NCBI RefSeq assembly: GCF_900148515.1
Contig: NZ_FRXN01000001.1
Location: 930,001 to 994,000 of the forward strand
Direction of reading: 5' to 3'
Length of the DNA stretch: 64,000 nucleotides
From: Algoriphagus zhangzhouensis
GTDB taxonomy: Bacteria > Bacteroidota > Bacteroidia > Cytophagales > Cyclobacteriaceae
Both the position numbers and the translations under genes were made by a program. This document shows, one piece after another, positions 35,587-44,844 of this stretch (the stretch's first letter is position 1; each line of letters begins with the position of its first letter). The notes under the pieces are model-generated. The model did not search any database and was not told where the DNA came from. It saw only the letters and a list, made by a program, of their open reading frames with translations.

Positions 35587-36129
35587 CTAATTTTTAAGCT
35601 CTTTACTAAGCCATGCTTTGGCAAGACGCCAATCTCTTCTGATAGTATCAATAGACACCCCCATCATTTTGGCAATCTCTTCATGCTTGTATCCTCCAAA
35701 AAAATGATACTCAACGACCCGGCAATGTCTATTATTAATAAACTTAAGTCGGGTCAACGCTTCATTGAGATTAATAACCTCTTCTGGAGTAGTAAAAATA
35801 GCCTGGTTAACTGCCCCGTACGTCAGTTGGATCTGATCTCCTCCTCTTTTTTGTCTCTTTTTCTGCCGAGCATAATCCACTAAAAACCTTCTCATCACTA
35901 TTGCTGCAATAGCCATAAAATGAGATTTATTTTGGAAGCCATTTTCATGGTTTTCCAGTTTCAAGTATGCTTCATGGACTAAAGCAGATGTATCCAAAGT
36001 GTCTGAATTGTATTCAAACTTCAACTTTTGTCTCGCCATTTTTGATAACTCATCGTAGCAAGTCAAAAACTGAGACTTTAAAATAGAAAAATCGGAAGGC
36101 TGAGAACTGATTGCAGCAACTGAACTCAT
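35587..36129 (-). CDS. ECF-like RNA polymerase sigma factor
   Basis: This 180-residue sigma-70 family protein starts at the ATG at 36129; a TTG at 36138 also keeps the frame. Seen: sigma region 2 (about 22-100) with SALVHEAYLKL and MRRFLVDYARQKKRQKRGG, and region 4 (about 125-178) with EEIAKMMGVSIDTIRRDWRLAKAWL. The wording of both regions fits the Planctomycete-type ECF-like group (TIGR02999 style). Its kinase partner follows immediately, so phosphorylation-linked activation is likely. No transmembrane anti-sigma factor is nearby. Confidence 0.9.
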   Translation of the reverse strand: MSSVAAISSQPSDFSILKSQFLTCYDELSKMARQKLKFEYNSDTLDTSALVHEAYLKLENHENGFQNKSHFMAIAAIVMRRFLVDYARQKKRQKRGGDQIQLTYGAVNQAIFTTPEEVINLNEALTRLKFINNRHCRVVEYHFFGGYKHEEIAKMMGVSIDTIRRDWRLAKAWLSKELKN

Positions 36130-36267
36130 ATAAATCAAATAAATAGTTTAAAAGAACAACTCTAAAATACAATTTGAAACAGTAAAAGCCTAATTCACAA
36201 TGAATTGAATCCTTTAAAACCGAAAGTCAAGAAAATTATAGAAATTAAGCAGATAAAACCCCTTAAG

Positions 36268-36720
36268 ATGAACACTCGATTTTTAATAGTTTTTGCTCTT
36301 TGTATATTCTTTTGTTCCAATTCCGCATTTGCTCAGACTTGGACAGAGGACCAGTTGAAGCAAATTGACCGATCTTGGGAAGATGTGAACCTTAGTCCCG
36401 ATCCCGACTTTTTGGAATCCTTTCTTGCAGAGGATTTCATTTGGGTACACAACCATATGTCAATGGTAGACTCCAAGGAAGATGTAGTCAAGAGAGCAAA
36501 AAATGCGGTCAAAAATCCTAATAACAATACCCGGTCCCGCGATTCCAGGGATGTAAAAGTCATCATCGATGGATCAACAGCTATCGTCACAGGTATCACT
36601 GTAGTTGACCGGGGTCCAACACCAACCACTTATCATTTCATGAGAACTTATGTCCTCAAAGGAAACCAGTGGCAATTGCTTGCCAATCATACCATGGCAA
36701 TCCCAGACGAAGAAATATAA
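36268..36720 (+). CDS. Exported NTF2-like/DUF4440 protein
   Basis: From the ATG at 36268 this is a 150-residue protein with a signal peptide (MNTRFLIVFALCIFFCSNSAFAQ) and a small SnoaL/NTF2-like domain. Seen: an early helix pattern DQLKQIDRSWEDVNLSPDP, FLAEDFIWVHNHMSM, and strands DVKVIIDGSTAIVTGITVVDRG and WQLLANHTM. The upstream frame from 36205 starts at TTG before the signal and is unlikely. It is followed after 26 bases by an M20 peptidase, so the two may be cotranscribed. The ligand is unknown. Confidence 0.85.
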   Translation: MNTRFLIVFALCIFFCSNSAFAQTWTEDQLKQIDRSWEDVNLSPDPDFLESFLAEDFIWVHNHMSMVDSKEDVVKRAKNAVKNPNNNTRSRDSRDVKVIIDGSTAIVTGITVVDRGPTPTTYHFMRTYVLKGNQWQLLANHTMAIPDEEI

Positions 36721-36746
36721 CCACCAAATAGAACCTTTAATCCTTT

Positions 36747-38285
36747 ATGAAAAAACCATTACTCCTATTAGGCTTACTTATTCCCATACTGGGATATTCC
36801 CAAACTCCAACCCAAAAGCAATTGGATGAACTAACTACGCAAAGTTGGCATCATGGACTTGACCTCCTTAAAGAGATTGTCTCTATGCCAAATGATGCCA
36901 CTTTCCCTGAGCAAATTGAAGTAAATATTGCTTGGTGTGAAGATCAGTTTTCCAAAAGAAACTGGACATCGGAAAGACTGGATACGGGAGGCATACCTCT
37001 TCTTCTTGCAGAGAAAAAAGAACCCAATGCGACTAAAACTGCGCTTTTGTATTTCCACATTGACGGACAAGCTGTCGACTTATCTAAATGGAACCAAGAA
37101 GATCCTTACAATCCTGAACTCAAGTCAAAAAAACCAAATGGGGAATGGGAAAGTATTCCAATGTCTTTATTGGATGAAAAATATGATCCAGAATGGAGAA
37201 TCTTTGCAAGATCGACTTCAGATGATAAAGGCCCTTTTGCTATGTTCTTGACTGCTTGGGATGCAATGATTGGCGCAAACCTTTCTCCGGATTACAACAT
37301 CAAAATCATTTTGGATTTTCAAGAAGAAAAAGGTTCTCCACTCCTTCCTGCAGCTGTGGACAAATACAAAAATGAATTGGCTTCCGACCTGATGCTAATT
37401 ATGGATGGCCCAAGACATACCTCCAACCTCCCGACCTTAAGTTATGGAGCACGTGGGATTTCTAGAATGACATTGACAACTTATGGTCCTAAAACTCCTC
37501 AACATAGCGGTCATTATGGAAACTATGCTCCTAATCCTGCATTTCTTTTGGCTCAGCTTTTGGCAAGTATGAAAGATGAGGAAGGAAGAGTTATCATTCC
37601 GGGATTTTATGATGGTATCAATCTAACTGAAGCAGAAAAAGTAATCCTAAAATCTGTTCCAGATGATGAAAAGGCTATTCAAAACCGATTGGGATTAGGA
37701 AGGACAGATAAGGTTGGGAACACTTACCAAGAAAGTATTCAATATCCTTCGTTAAACATCAGAGGAATGGAATCAGCTTGGGTAGGTTCTGAAGCGAGGA
37801 CGATAGTACCAGCGACTGCTTTGGCCGAAATCGATATGCGTTTGGTCCCAGAATCTGATCCAGTAAGGCTTTTCGAATTGATCAAAGAGCATATAAAAGA
37901 GCAAGGATTTCAAATCCTAGATCATGACCCAAGTGATGAGGAAAGAATGAAGTATCCAAAAATCGTAAAAATGGATTATTCAATTTCCTATCAGGCATTT
38001 CGCACACCTATGGATTCTGAAACCGGTGAATGGTTGCGCACAGCCATGAAAAGAGCATTTGATAAAGATCCAATCCAAATTAGAATCTCTGGTGGAAGTA
38101 TTCCAATTTCACCCTTTGTAGATGCTTTAGGAGTTCCAGCTGTCACTATTCCTACTGTAAATGCTGACAACAACCAGCATAGCCCCAATGAAAATATTCG
38201 ATTGGGGAATTACAGAGAAGGCATCAAAACTATCTTAAGTATACTCACAGAGCCCATTCAGGAAAATACCATCAATAAAAAATAA
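36747..38285 (+). CDS. Exported M20-family metallopeptidase
   Basis: This 512-residue hydrolase has a signal peptide (MKKPLLLLGLLIPILGYS). The M20/M25/M40 metal-binding layout is visible: YFHIDGQ replaces the usual HxD block, ARSTSDDKGPFAM carries the bridging aspartate, DFQEEKGSP the catalytic and metal glutamates, and NADNNQHSPNENIRLGN the terminal histidine. Between them a lid domain (about 230-340) spans GARGISRMTLTT. The pattern fits dipeptidases or aminoacylase-like enzymes cleaving short peptides in the periplasm; the substrate cannot be read. A terminator follows. Confidence 0.9.
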   Translation: MKKPLLLLGLLIPILGYSQTPTQKQLDELTTQSWHHGLDLLKEIVSMPNDATFPEQIEVNIAWCEDQFSKRNWTSERLDTGGIPLLLAEKKEPNATKTALLYFHIDGQAVDLSKWNQEDPYNPELKSKKPNGEWESIPMSLLDEKYDPEWRIFARSTSDDKGPFAMFLTAWDAMIGANLSPDYNIKIILDFQEEKGSPLLPAAVDKYKNELASDLMLIMDGPRHTSNLPTLSYGARGISRMTLTTYGPKTPQHSGHYGNYAPNPAFLLAQLLASMKDEEGRVIIPGFYDGINLTEAEKVILKSVPDDEKAIQNRLGLGRTDKVGNTYQESIQYPSLNIRGMESAWVGSEARTIVPATALAEIDMRLVPESDPVRLFELIKEHIKEQGFQILDHDPSDEERMKYPKIVKMDYSISYQAFRTPMDSETGEWLRTAMKRAFDKDPIQIRISGGSIPISPFVDALGVPAVTIPTVNADNNQHSPNENIRLGNYREGIKTILSILTEPIQENTINKK

Positions 38286-38290
38286 GCATC

Positions 38291-38320
38291 AAGAGGGATA
38301 TAAAATCCCTCTTTTCTTTT
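38291..38320 (+). terminator. Rho-independent terminator after the M20 peptidase
   Basis: The stem AAGAGGGA (38291..38298) pairs with TCCCTCTT (38306..38313), with a 7-base A/T loop and a TTTTCTTTT tail. Confidence 0.85.
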
Positions 38321-38382
38321 ATTACGATTGCTATCCTTAACGTACATTTTTAAATTTAACTAGCTAAACCAAATTGTTTGAT

Positions 38383-40524
38383 ATGAAAGCCCTTTCCAAA
38401 ATTTTTGTTTTCCTATGCCTATCTTTTTTATTCATGCAAAGTCAAGGATACTCCCAAAATGGAGATGAGTATGACTTGATATTAGAAAGAGTTTTTGAAG
38501 AATACCAAAGCTCTCCCAATACTGCTACGCTAAACAAAGAAGCGAAAGAATGGAGTGAATCAATAAAAGAAAACGGTTCTTGGGAAGATATCAACTACAA
38601 AGATCAATCTGGTACTGGATGGAAACCTGATCGTCATATCAAGCGGATAGGAACCTTGACTAAAGCCTATACGAGAAAGGAAAGTGAGCTTTTTGGTTCG
38701 GAAAAAGTATATAATCAAATCATCTCAGCAGCAGAATATTGGATTAATCTAAACCCTGCCCCTAATTCCAGTAATTGGTGGTGGATCAGTATCAGTGTTC
38801 CTCAAGAGATCGGAAAGTTACTTTCAGCGATGAGATTTGGTACAAAAAAATTACCGCAAGAATTGGAAAACAACCTCATCAAATGGATGAATATGACTGT
38901 TTCCACTTCCAAATCCCCAGGAAAAGACGGTTCTAATCTGACAGATATCGCCCAGCATCGAATTATGCAGGCAGCATTGACCAAAAATGAAAATTTACTT
39001 TCAGAATCTGTGAAAATGACTTCTGAATCCATCAGGTTTTCTGAGAAGGATGGCATTCAGCGAGACTATTCTTTTCATGCACATGGTCCTGAACTTTACA
39101 TGCATGGTTATGGAATGGAATATCTTTCAGGCATAAGAAATATTGAAGTATATGTAAAAGGAACCCGATTCTCATATACTCCTGAGCAGATGGAATTAAT
39201 TTCTGACTTCGTCAAAAAAGGTTACTTACAAGTCATCAGAGGCAAATACATTGATTATAGTGTCATTGGCAGAGGAATATCCAGAAATAATGCCACCAGA
39301 ACCAATTCAAATTTGGTGAAGCAATTGAGAGATGTTGTGCCAGATGAATCTACCAAAACCTATGGAGATGCTATCAAACGAATCCAAGAAGATGAATCCA
39401 CTTCTTTTGGGGTAGAGCCAAGCCACACACACTACTGGAGATCAGATTACACTGTTCACCACAGGCCAGAATTTATGGTGAGTGTCAACATTGCTTCAAA
39501 CCGAACTATTCGAACAGAGTCAGGAAACGGAGAAAATTTAAATGGACAGTTTTTGACTGAAGGCGCCATGTATATAGCGGTTGACGGGAATGAATACTTT
39601 AATATTTTTCCAGTTTGGAAATGGTATATGATCCCTGGAACTACCACGCCAGCAAATCAAAAACTTAAAAAAAGAACCAATTGGGTTGCGGAAAATGGCA
39701 ATGTTGATTTTGTAGGAGGAGTCAGTGACGGTATTAACGGTGTCACTACATACCAAATGGATGCTTATAAAACTAAAGCCAAAAAAGCGTGGTTTTTCTT
39801 TGATGATAAAGTCATTTGTCTAGGAGCAGGTATTTCCGCTGATAGGCCCGAGCCTATCTATACCACTATTAATCAATCTTTGAAAAAAGGAGAAGTCTGG
39901 ACTGGAGAAAATACATCGCTTAAGGAGTTTACTGAAAAAGAAGCGCATTTTGACAAAGATCTAAAATGGGTTTGGCATGATGCGATCGCTTACTATTTCC
40001 CAAGTTCACAAAACATCCGACTTTCAGCCCAAACTCAATCTGGATCATGGAAAGCTATTAACTCCAATTCATCTGACAAAAAAATTGAAATGAATGTTTT
40101 CAATTTATGGATCGACCATCAATTGAACCCGTCCAATAGTCAATATTCATACATACTTCTCCCGGGAATTGAGTCTCCAGATGGTATTTCCTCCGCTTCT
40201 GTTTCATCAATAGAAATTGTAGAAAACTCCTCAGATATTCAGGCTGTTTGGGATAATTCTAACAAACTTTTGGGAGTAGTATTTTATAAAAAGGGCAAAT
40301 TGGAATGGAATGGGAATACTATAAGTATGGACCAACCGGGTGTAGTCCTTGCCTGCCAAACTGATGATGGTGAATGGACCATCAATTATGCTGATCCTAC
40401 CCAAAAACTTTCAGGAAATGTAAAAGGAGAATTTAAATTCAATTCAAATTCCAAAAACCTAAATTTCAAGCTTCCTACAGGGAATTTGGCAGGGTCAACT
40501 ATTTCAGAAAATGTAAACTTTTAA
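38383..40524 (+). CDS. Polysaccharide lyase family 8 (hyaluronate/chondroitin/xanthan lyase type)
   Basis: This exported lyase cleaves uronic-acid-containing polysaccharide by beta-elimination. The 713 residues start at the ATG at 38383 with a signal peptide to about residue 25. Seen: an alpha/alpha toroid N-terminal half with SSNWWWISISVPQEIG, the active-site motifs NLTDIAQHRIMQAAL, DYSFHAHGPELYMHGYG (catalytic His and Tyr) and IGRGISRNNATR (Arg/Asn), then a beta-sandwich C-terminal half. No SusCD pair, sulfatase or unsaturated glucuronyl hydrolase is adjacent, so it is outside a typical PUL. The exact substrate is unresolved. Its stop codon abuts that of the Nudix regulator. Confidence 0.93.
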   Translation: MKALSKIFVFLCLSFLFMQSQGYSQNGDEYDLILERVFEEYQSSPNTATLNKEAKEWSESIKENGSWEDINYKDQSGTGWKPDRHIKRIGTLTKAYTRKESELFGSEKVYNQIISAAEYWINLNPAPNSSNWWWISISVPQEIGKLLSAMRFGTKKLPQELENNLIKWMNMTVSTSKSPGKDGSNLTDIAQHRIMQAALTKNENLLSESVKMTSESIRFSEKDGIQRDYSFHAHGPELYMHGYGMEYLSGIRNIEVYVKGTRFSYTPEQMELISDFVKKGYLQVIRGKYIDYSVIGRGISRNNATRTNSNLVKQLRDVVPDESTKTYGDAIKRIQEDESTSFGVEPSHTHYWRSDYTVHHRPEFMVSVNIASNRTIRTESGNGENLNGQFLTEGAMYIAVDGNEYFNIFPVWKWYMIPGTTTPANQKLKKRTNWVAENGNVDFVGGVSDGINGVTTYQMDAYKTKAKKAWFFFDDKVICLGAGISADRPEPIYTTINQSLKKGEVWTGENTSLKEFTEKEAHFDKDLKWVWHDAIAYYFPSSQNIRLSAQTQSGSWKAINSNSSDKKIEMNVFNLWIDHQLNPSNSQYSYILLPGIESPDGISSASVSSIEIVENSSDIQAVWDNSNKLLGVVFYKKGKLEWNGNTISMDQPGVVLACQTDDGEWTINYADPTQKLSGNVKGEFKFNSNSKNLNFKLPTGNLAGSTISENVNF

Positions 40525-41229
40525 TCATTTCCCTTTAAAGCAATATAAATACGGAGCTTTATGAGAGCCGCCAGAGAACAGCTTTTCATGTCTTTCCAAA
40601 ATCCCCAAACCAAGCATCTTCCTTTGGAAATTGGCTCTGTTTAGGCTTTCTCCTAAGATAGCTTCGTAGACTGTTTGTAATTCTTTCATCGTAAATCTTT
40701 CTGGCAACAGATTTACTGAAAGAAGCTTTTGATCCAAATGCGTTCTCAAGTGCTCTAAAGCCTTTTCTACAATAAAATTGTGATCAAAAATCAATTCAGG
40801 GATCTGATCTATTGCATACCAACCTATTGAATCAGAAAGCATATCCTTTTTAGGCTCAACTTTTTCATAATCGATCAAAGCATAGTAAGCCACCGAAATA
40901 AATCGATCCAACATCCAGTAATCATCTGAAACATCTTGATTTCTGGCTTTAAAAATCTTCTTCATGACCTCTGGCTTCACTCGCTCCATAGAACCAAAAG
41001 TGTGAAACTGCTCTAAATAAACTTCGTCCAATCCAGTTCTTTCTCTAAGCCCTCTTTGCACTGCATTATCCAAAGCCTCATCTATTTTCACAAAGCCACC
41101 TGGCAAAGCAAACCAACCAGTATTATGGTATTCCATCAAAAGAATTTTGAGTTGGTCTCCCGAAAATCCAAATACAACTGAATCATAAGCTATGTGGGGA
41201 AGAAAGTCTTTTGGGTCTGGCTTGTTCAT
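40525..41229 (-). CDS. Nudix-type transcriptional regulator (NrtR/AraR/XylR-like)
   Basis: This 234-residue protein has a Nudix domain at about 10-150 and a winged-helix C-terminus (about 160-230) with ERFTMKELQTVYEAILGES and RANFQRKMLGLGILER. The Nudix box (G45 to L67, GGFVKIDEALDNAVQRGLRE) departs from the consensus: RE is R59-G60 and EE is E63-R64, so it is likely a non-hydrolytic ligand-sensing regulator. Such NrtR-like proteins in Bacteroidota control arabinose or xylose genes. The regulated gene here may be the divergent carboxylesterase (81-base gap) or itself. It converges tail to tail with the PL8 gene. Confidence 0.9.
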   Translation of the reverse strand: MNKPDPKDFLPHIAYDSVVFGFSGDQLKILLMEYHNTGWFALPGGFVKIDEALDNAVQRGLRERTGLDEVYLEQFHTFGSMERVKPEVMKKIFKARNQDVSDDYWMLDRFISVAYYALIDYEKVEPKKDMLSDSIGWYAIDQIPELIFDHNFIVEKALEHLRTHLDQKLLSVNLLPERFTMKELQTVYEAILGESLNRANFQRKMLGLGILERHEKLFSGGSHKAPYLYCFKGK

Positions 41230-41310
41230 GGGCTTTTTCTAATAAATAATCTAGGATTTCAATCGAATTGCTAGTACTATTGTCTCTATTCGAAACAATA
41301 ATCCCAATCT

Positions 41311-42948
41311 ATGAAATCCTATCTTGTTTTCTTTCTAATTATGGTGATTTTACAAGCAAGTTCAAAAGAAACTTCTGCTCAAATCAATAACTCCTTTGAT
41401 GTCCAAACGAAAATCAAAAATGGAACGATTGAAGGAATGTATGACACCAAAACCGGAGTACAAAAATATCTAGGTATTCCATTTGCGCAACCGCCTGTAG
41501 GTGATTTAAGATGGAAAGCTCCACTTCCGGCAAAAAATTGGTCTGGAATCAAAGAGACAAAGCACTTTGGTCCTCGAGCGATGCAAGCTCCTGTATTCGG
41601 AGATATGAATTTCCGATCTGATGGAATCAGTGAAGATTGTCTTTACCTGAATGTTTGGACTCCTTCGAAAAGGAACACGAAAGACCTTCCAGTTTTGGTC
41701 TACTTCTATGGAGGTGGATTTGTAGCAGGTGATGGCTCAGAACCTCGATATGATGGTGAAAGCATGGCTCAAAAAGGAATCGTAGTAGTAACCGTGAATT
41801 ACAGATTGGGAATTTTCGGATTCTACTCTCATCCTGAACTAAGTGCAGAAAGCAGCTACAAAGGATCTGGAAACTATGGTCTACTGGACCAAAATATGGC
41901 TTTGCAATGGGTGAAAGAAAACATCGAAGCTTTTGGAGGGGATCCAAAAAAAGTAACTATTGCCGGAGAATCTGCGGGTTCTATTTCTGTCAGCTATCAG
42001 ATGGCTTCTCCTCTTTCCAAAGACTTAATTGCCGGTGCAATTGGTGAAAGTGGCGCAGGTATCAATCCAACTCTCGCACCAATGCCAATGAAAGAAGCTG
42101 AAGCAATAGGGAAAGAATTCGCTGAAAAAGCAGGGATAAACTCTTTGGCGGAATTGAGAGCTTTATCCTCTAAGGATATCTATGAGATCTATCAGGAATC
42201 AGGACGTTTTGGTTTTCCAGTGAGCATAGATGGATACTTCCTCCCGAAAACACTTCCTGAGATTTTTGAAGCAAAAGAGCAGGCCCAAGTCCCATTGATG
42301 GCTGGATGGAACTCCGCTGAGATCCCAGGAATGGCATTTATGCAAGGAAAACCTTATACTAAAGAGGCTTTTATAGAGAAAGTAAAAGAAACATATCCTG
42401 AACAATGGGAGGTAGTTTTAGCGGCACATCCGCACCAGACTCCTGAAGAAGTTGAATGGGCCGCCACCAATTTGGCAGCAGATCGATTTATTGTTTATTC
42501 TACCTGGAAATGGCTAGATCTCCAAGCTAAGAATTCAGATCAGCCGGTTTATCGTTATATGTATAGCAAACTGAGACCTGAATTGAAAAATCAGGATTTG
42601 ATTCCTGGATTAGCAGGGGGAACGATGGAAAGAAATGGACAGGAAGCTCCAAAAGCTATTGGTGCTCCTCATGCCTGCGAAATCGAATATGCAATGGGCA
42701 ACCTTCCCTTGGTGCATGAGTATGCTTGGACGGCGGATGATTACAAGGTTTCCAGCCAAATGCAAAATTACTTTGCAAACTTTATCAAAACAGGCAATCC
42801 AAATGGAGAAGGTTTAGTAAATTGGAACCCTGTAAAAGGAAACGACACCCATCCACCCTATTTGGTCATCGATGTCGTAAGCGAAGAAAAGAAATCAGAA
42901 GTAGAGTCTAGATATCATTTTCACGACCAATACTTTGGCAAGAAATAA
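41311..42948 (+). CDS. Exported type B carboxylesterase
   Basis: This 545-residue alpha/beta-hydrolase has a signal peptide to about residue 24 and the type B signatures EDCLYLNVWTP (108-118) and GESAGS with the nucleophile S221 (TIAGESAGSISVS). The histidine loop PHACEIEYAMG near 450 supplies the triad base, and a GGGF oxyanion motif lies at 134-137. A short ester of a plant polysaccharide or lipid is the likely substrate, but nothing is specific. It is divergent from the Nudix regulator and probably controlled by it. A terminator follows. Confidence 0.92.
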   Translation: MKSYLVFFLIMVILQASSKETSAQINNSFDVQTKIKNGTIEGMYDTKTGVQKYLGIPFAQPPVGDLRWKAPLPAKNWSGIKETKHFGPRAMQAPVFGDMNFRSDGISEDCLYLNVWTPSKRNTKDLPVLVYFYGGGFVAGDGSEPRYDGESMAQKGIVVVTVNYRLGIFGFYSHPELSAESSYKGSGNYGLLDQNMALQWVKENIEAFGGDPKKVTIAGESAGSISVSYQMASPLSKDLIAGAIGESGAGINPTLAPMPMKEAEAIGKEFAEKAGINSLAELRALSSKDIYEIYQESGRFGFPVSIDGYFLPKTLPEIFEAKEQAQVPLMAGWNSAEIPGMAFMQGKPYTKEAFIEKVKETYPEQWEVVLAAHPHQTPEEVEWAATNLAADRFIVYSTWKWLDLQAKNSDQPVYRYMYSKLRPELKNQDLIPGLAGGTMERNGQEAPKAIGAPHACEIEYAMGNLPLVHEYAWTADDYKVSSQMQNYFANFIKTGNPNGEGLVNWNPVKGNDTHPPYLVIDVVSEEKKSEVESRYHFHDQYFGKK

Positions 42949-42978
42949 ACCAGCTACCCGATTCATTTATAGGGTACG

Positions 42979-43010
42979 GGCCATCCAGCAATGGGTGGCC
43001 TTTCTTTTTT
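42979..43010 (+). terminator. Rho-independent terminator after the carboxylesterase
   Basis: The stem GGCCATCC (42979..42986) pairs with GGGTGGCC (42993..43000) with one wobble, followed by TTTCTTTTTT. Confidence 0.8.
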
Positions 43011-43151
43011 GGTTATAATTAATAGTTTGAATTAGCAATAAATCATAGCATACGAGTTCAAGAAATCAAACGACCATTTGAGGAATATTTGCTAAACGAA
43101 ACCGCTACATATGTATATTCAATCTTCCACAATCCAGCAACCTATACTCAG

Positions 43152-43868
43152 ATGAAAAAGTCTCTACTCTTATTAGTCTTTTCAATTCTTTTCCTAGGAA
43201 CTTCCTATGCTCAAGACCAATATATCTTTCCTTTCGGAAGTGGTCCCAACAAGTTATTTATCAATGAAATCATCAAACTGACAGGCAAAGAAAAACCCAA
43301 GATTTGTTTCTTGCCCACTGCTTCCGGGGATAGTGAGAGAAACATCATTCGCTGGTATGAATTGGTCCATGATCTTTCTGTAGAGCCATCGGTTCAGCGG
43401 GTTTGGATTAGTTCTTACAATCAAAAGCAGACCTTTGAAGAGGTGTTGTTGAATGTAGATGCGATAGTAGTAGGCGGAGGAAATACGCTGAATATGATGG
43501 CGATTTGGAAAGCCCAAGGAATCGATGTGGTGCTGAAAAAAGCCTTGGAAAAGGGAATTGTTTTGGCGGGAGGAAGTGCAGGATCTCTTTGTTGGTTTGA
43601 AAATGGAACTACCGATTCCCGTCCTATTGAACTGAGTGTAGTGGAAGGTTTAGGCTTTCTTCCTTATAGCCATAGCCCACATTATGATGCTGAGGAGTAT
43701 CGAAGACCGCTTTATGAGAAAAACATCGCAAATGGCATCTTCAAAGCTGGCTATGCCATGGACAACAATGCAGGAATCATTTTCAAAAATGGAAAGCCTT
43801 TCAAAGTAGTTTCCATTGACGAAAAGCATAACAGTTACTTCGTTTCTATCAAAAATGGTAAATGGTAG
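43152..43868 (+). CDS. Exported peptidase E-like protein (peptidase family S51)
   Basis: This 238-residue protein has a signal peptide (MKKSLLLLVFSILFLGTSYA) and a peptidase S51/class I glutamine-amidotransferase-like fold. Seen: FLPTASGDSER, the glycine-rich AIVVGGGNTLNMM, the serine nucleophile S142 in LAGGSAGSLCWFE, and SHSPHYDAEEYR, typical of cyanophycinase and aspartyl dipeptidase relatives. An upstream start at 43089 would put 21 residues before the signal and is not favoured. It resembles secreted peptidase E-type hydrolases; the substrate is not shown. Neighbours have no clear link. Confidence 0.9.
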   Translation: MKKSLLLLVFSILFLGTSYAQDQYIFPFGSGPNKLFINEIIKLTGKEKPKICFLPTASGDSERNIIRWYELVHDLSVEPSVQRVWISSYNQKQTFEEVLLNVDAIVVGGGNTLNMMAIWKAQGIDVVLKKALEKGIVLAGGSAGSLCWFENGTTDSRPIELSVVEGLGFLPYSHSPHYDAEEYRRPLYEKNIANGIFKAGYAMDNNAGIIFKNGKPFKVVSIDEKHNSYFVSIKNGKW

Positions 43869-43945
43869 AGGAGAAATTGGAAGCGGTTATTTTGAGGTAG
43901 TAAGGGAATAAAGAACAAAATAGATGGGATTTCAAATAATTTAAA

Positions 43946-44440
43946 ATGACTTCATTTCTCTTTGGTTTGATAATTTTATTGGTTGGATTTCTCGGATTAT
44001 TTGCGACACTTACCTTCATCATAATTGAGATTTTCAAGCGAAAACCTAAACATTGGAAGAAGTCTATTTATAGTTTCCTGATATCTGGAGCGGTGGTTAT
44101 TTTGCTTATCCTTGTCCATGAAGTAATTCTATTTCCACCAAATCCTAAATTGGATGATCTCGTATTGACTGCCTACAGAGAGGCTCCTATTGGGGGTTAT
44201 TGGCTTGGCCTATATTATGATTCAACTTGGGAATTTGGCAATTCCTCAAGGGAGATTGAATTTGATGGAACTTTTGAAATTATCGGAGACACATTATTTC
44301 TATTCACTTCCTCAGGATCCACTTTTTACAATGGAAATTCTTCCAATCAATTCCTTATTCAGGCAGAAGACTTGGTTGAAATAGAAAATACTGGAATCAA
44401 AGGATTGAAAATCGGTCTAAATAAAATTTCGAAAGAATAA
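43946..44440 (+). CDS. Hypothetical membrane protein
   Basis: This is a 164-residue protein I do not recognise. Two hydrophobic helices (about 4-29 and 44-62) flank a short basic loop (KRKPKHWKK). The C-terminal 95 residues form a strand-rich extracytoplasmic part containing DSTWEFGNSSREIEFDGTF and LFLFTSSGST. The layout resembles small lipocalin-like or DUF proteins, without a clear match. The next gene follows after 25 bases and may be cotranscribed. Confidence 0.7.
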   Translation: MTSFLFGLIILLVGFLGLFATLTFIIIEIFKRKPKHWKKSIYSFLISGAVVILLILVHEVILFPPNPKLDDLVLTAYREAPIGGYWLGLYYDSTWEFGNSSREIEFDGTFEIIGDTLFLFTSSGSTFYNGNSSNQFLIQAEDLVEIENTGIKGLKIGLNKISKE

Positions 44441-44465
44441 TTGTGGCTTGGAATAACTAAAATCA

Positions 44466-44816
44466 ATGAGAAAAATTTCGAATTCTGAAAAACAGGTTAT
44501 TATAATCCTTCTGAAGCATTCTACCTTAAAAGTTGAAATTCCTGAAATGGTAATCCAATTGAAAGATGAAAAAATGGGTTCAATTTCATTTGATATAGAT
44601 CAGAATCAATCAAGGAATGAAAGGATTGTTTCGGGAAATTTTATGGATGATGATGGAATTTTAGTTGATTTCGAGTTAACAATTGATAAGCAAGGGAACT
44701 TATTCGAACTTGATCTTTGGAAAGTTGACTTTAACCAATTGGTCTCATTCCCAAAAGAGAATGAAATAGAAATAACTTTTCCCACTTTAGTTTCTAGTCA
44801 AATCAATCGAAATTAA
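44466..44816 (+). CDS. Small hypothetical protein (possibly DUF6984)
   Basis: This is a 116-residue cytoplasmic protein with mixed charge. The opening RKISNSEKQVIIILLKH and the acidic end ELDLWKVDFNQLVSFPKE resemble the DUF6984 family in my recollection, which has no known function and occurs in polymorphic toxin immunity surroundings. The confidence in that family is low. It is followed by a decayed reading frame. Confidence 0.65.
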   Translation: MRKISNSEKQVIIILLKHSTLKVEIPEMVIQLKDEKMGSISFDIDQNQSRNERIVSGNFMDDDGILVDFELTIDKQGNLFELDLWKVDFNQLVSFPKENEIEITFPTLVSSQINRN

Positions 44817-44844
44817 ATAATAAGTTTTCAATTGGCGTAAATAA

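Noticed and set aside
44466..44816. Toxin-immunity system reading of the 43946..45081 genes
   Set aside because: Only a weak DUF resemblance supports it and no toxin gene is visible, so I did not call a system.
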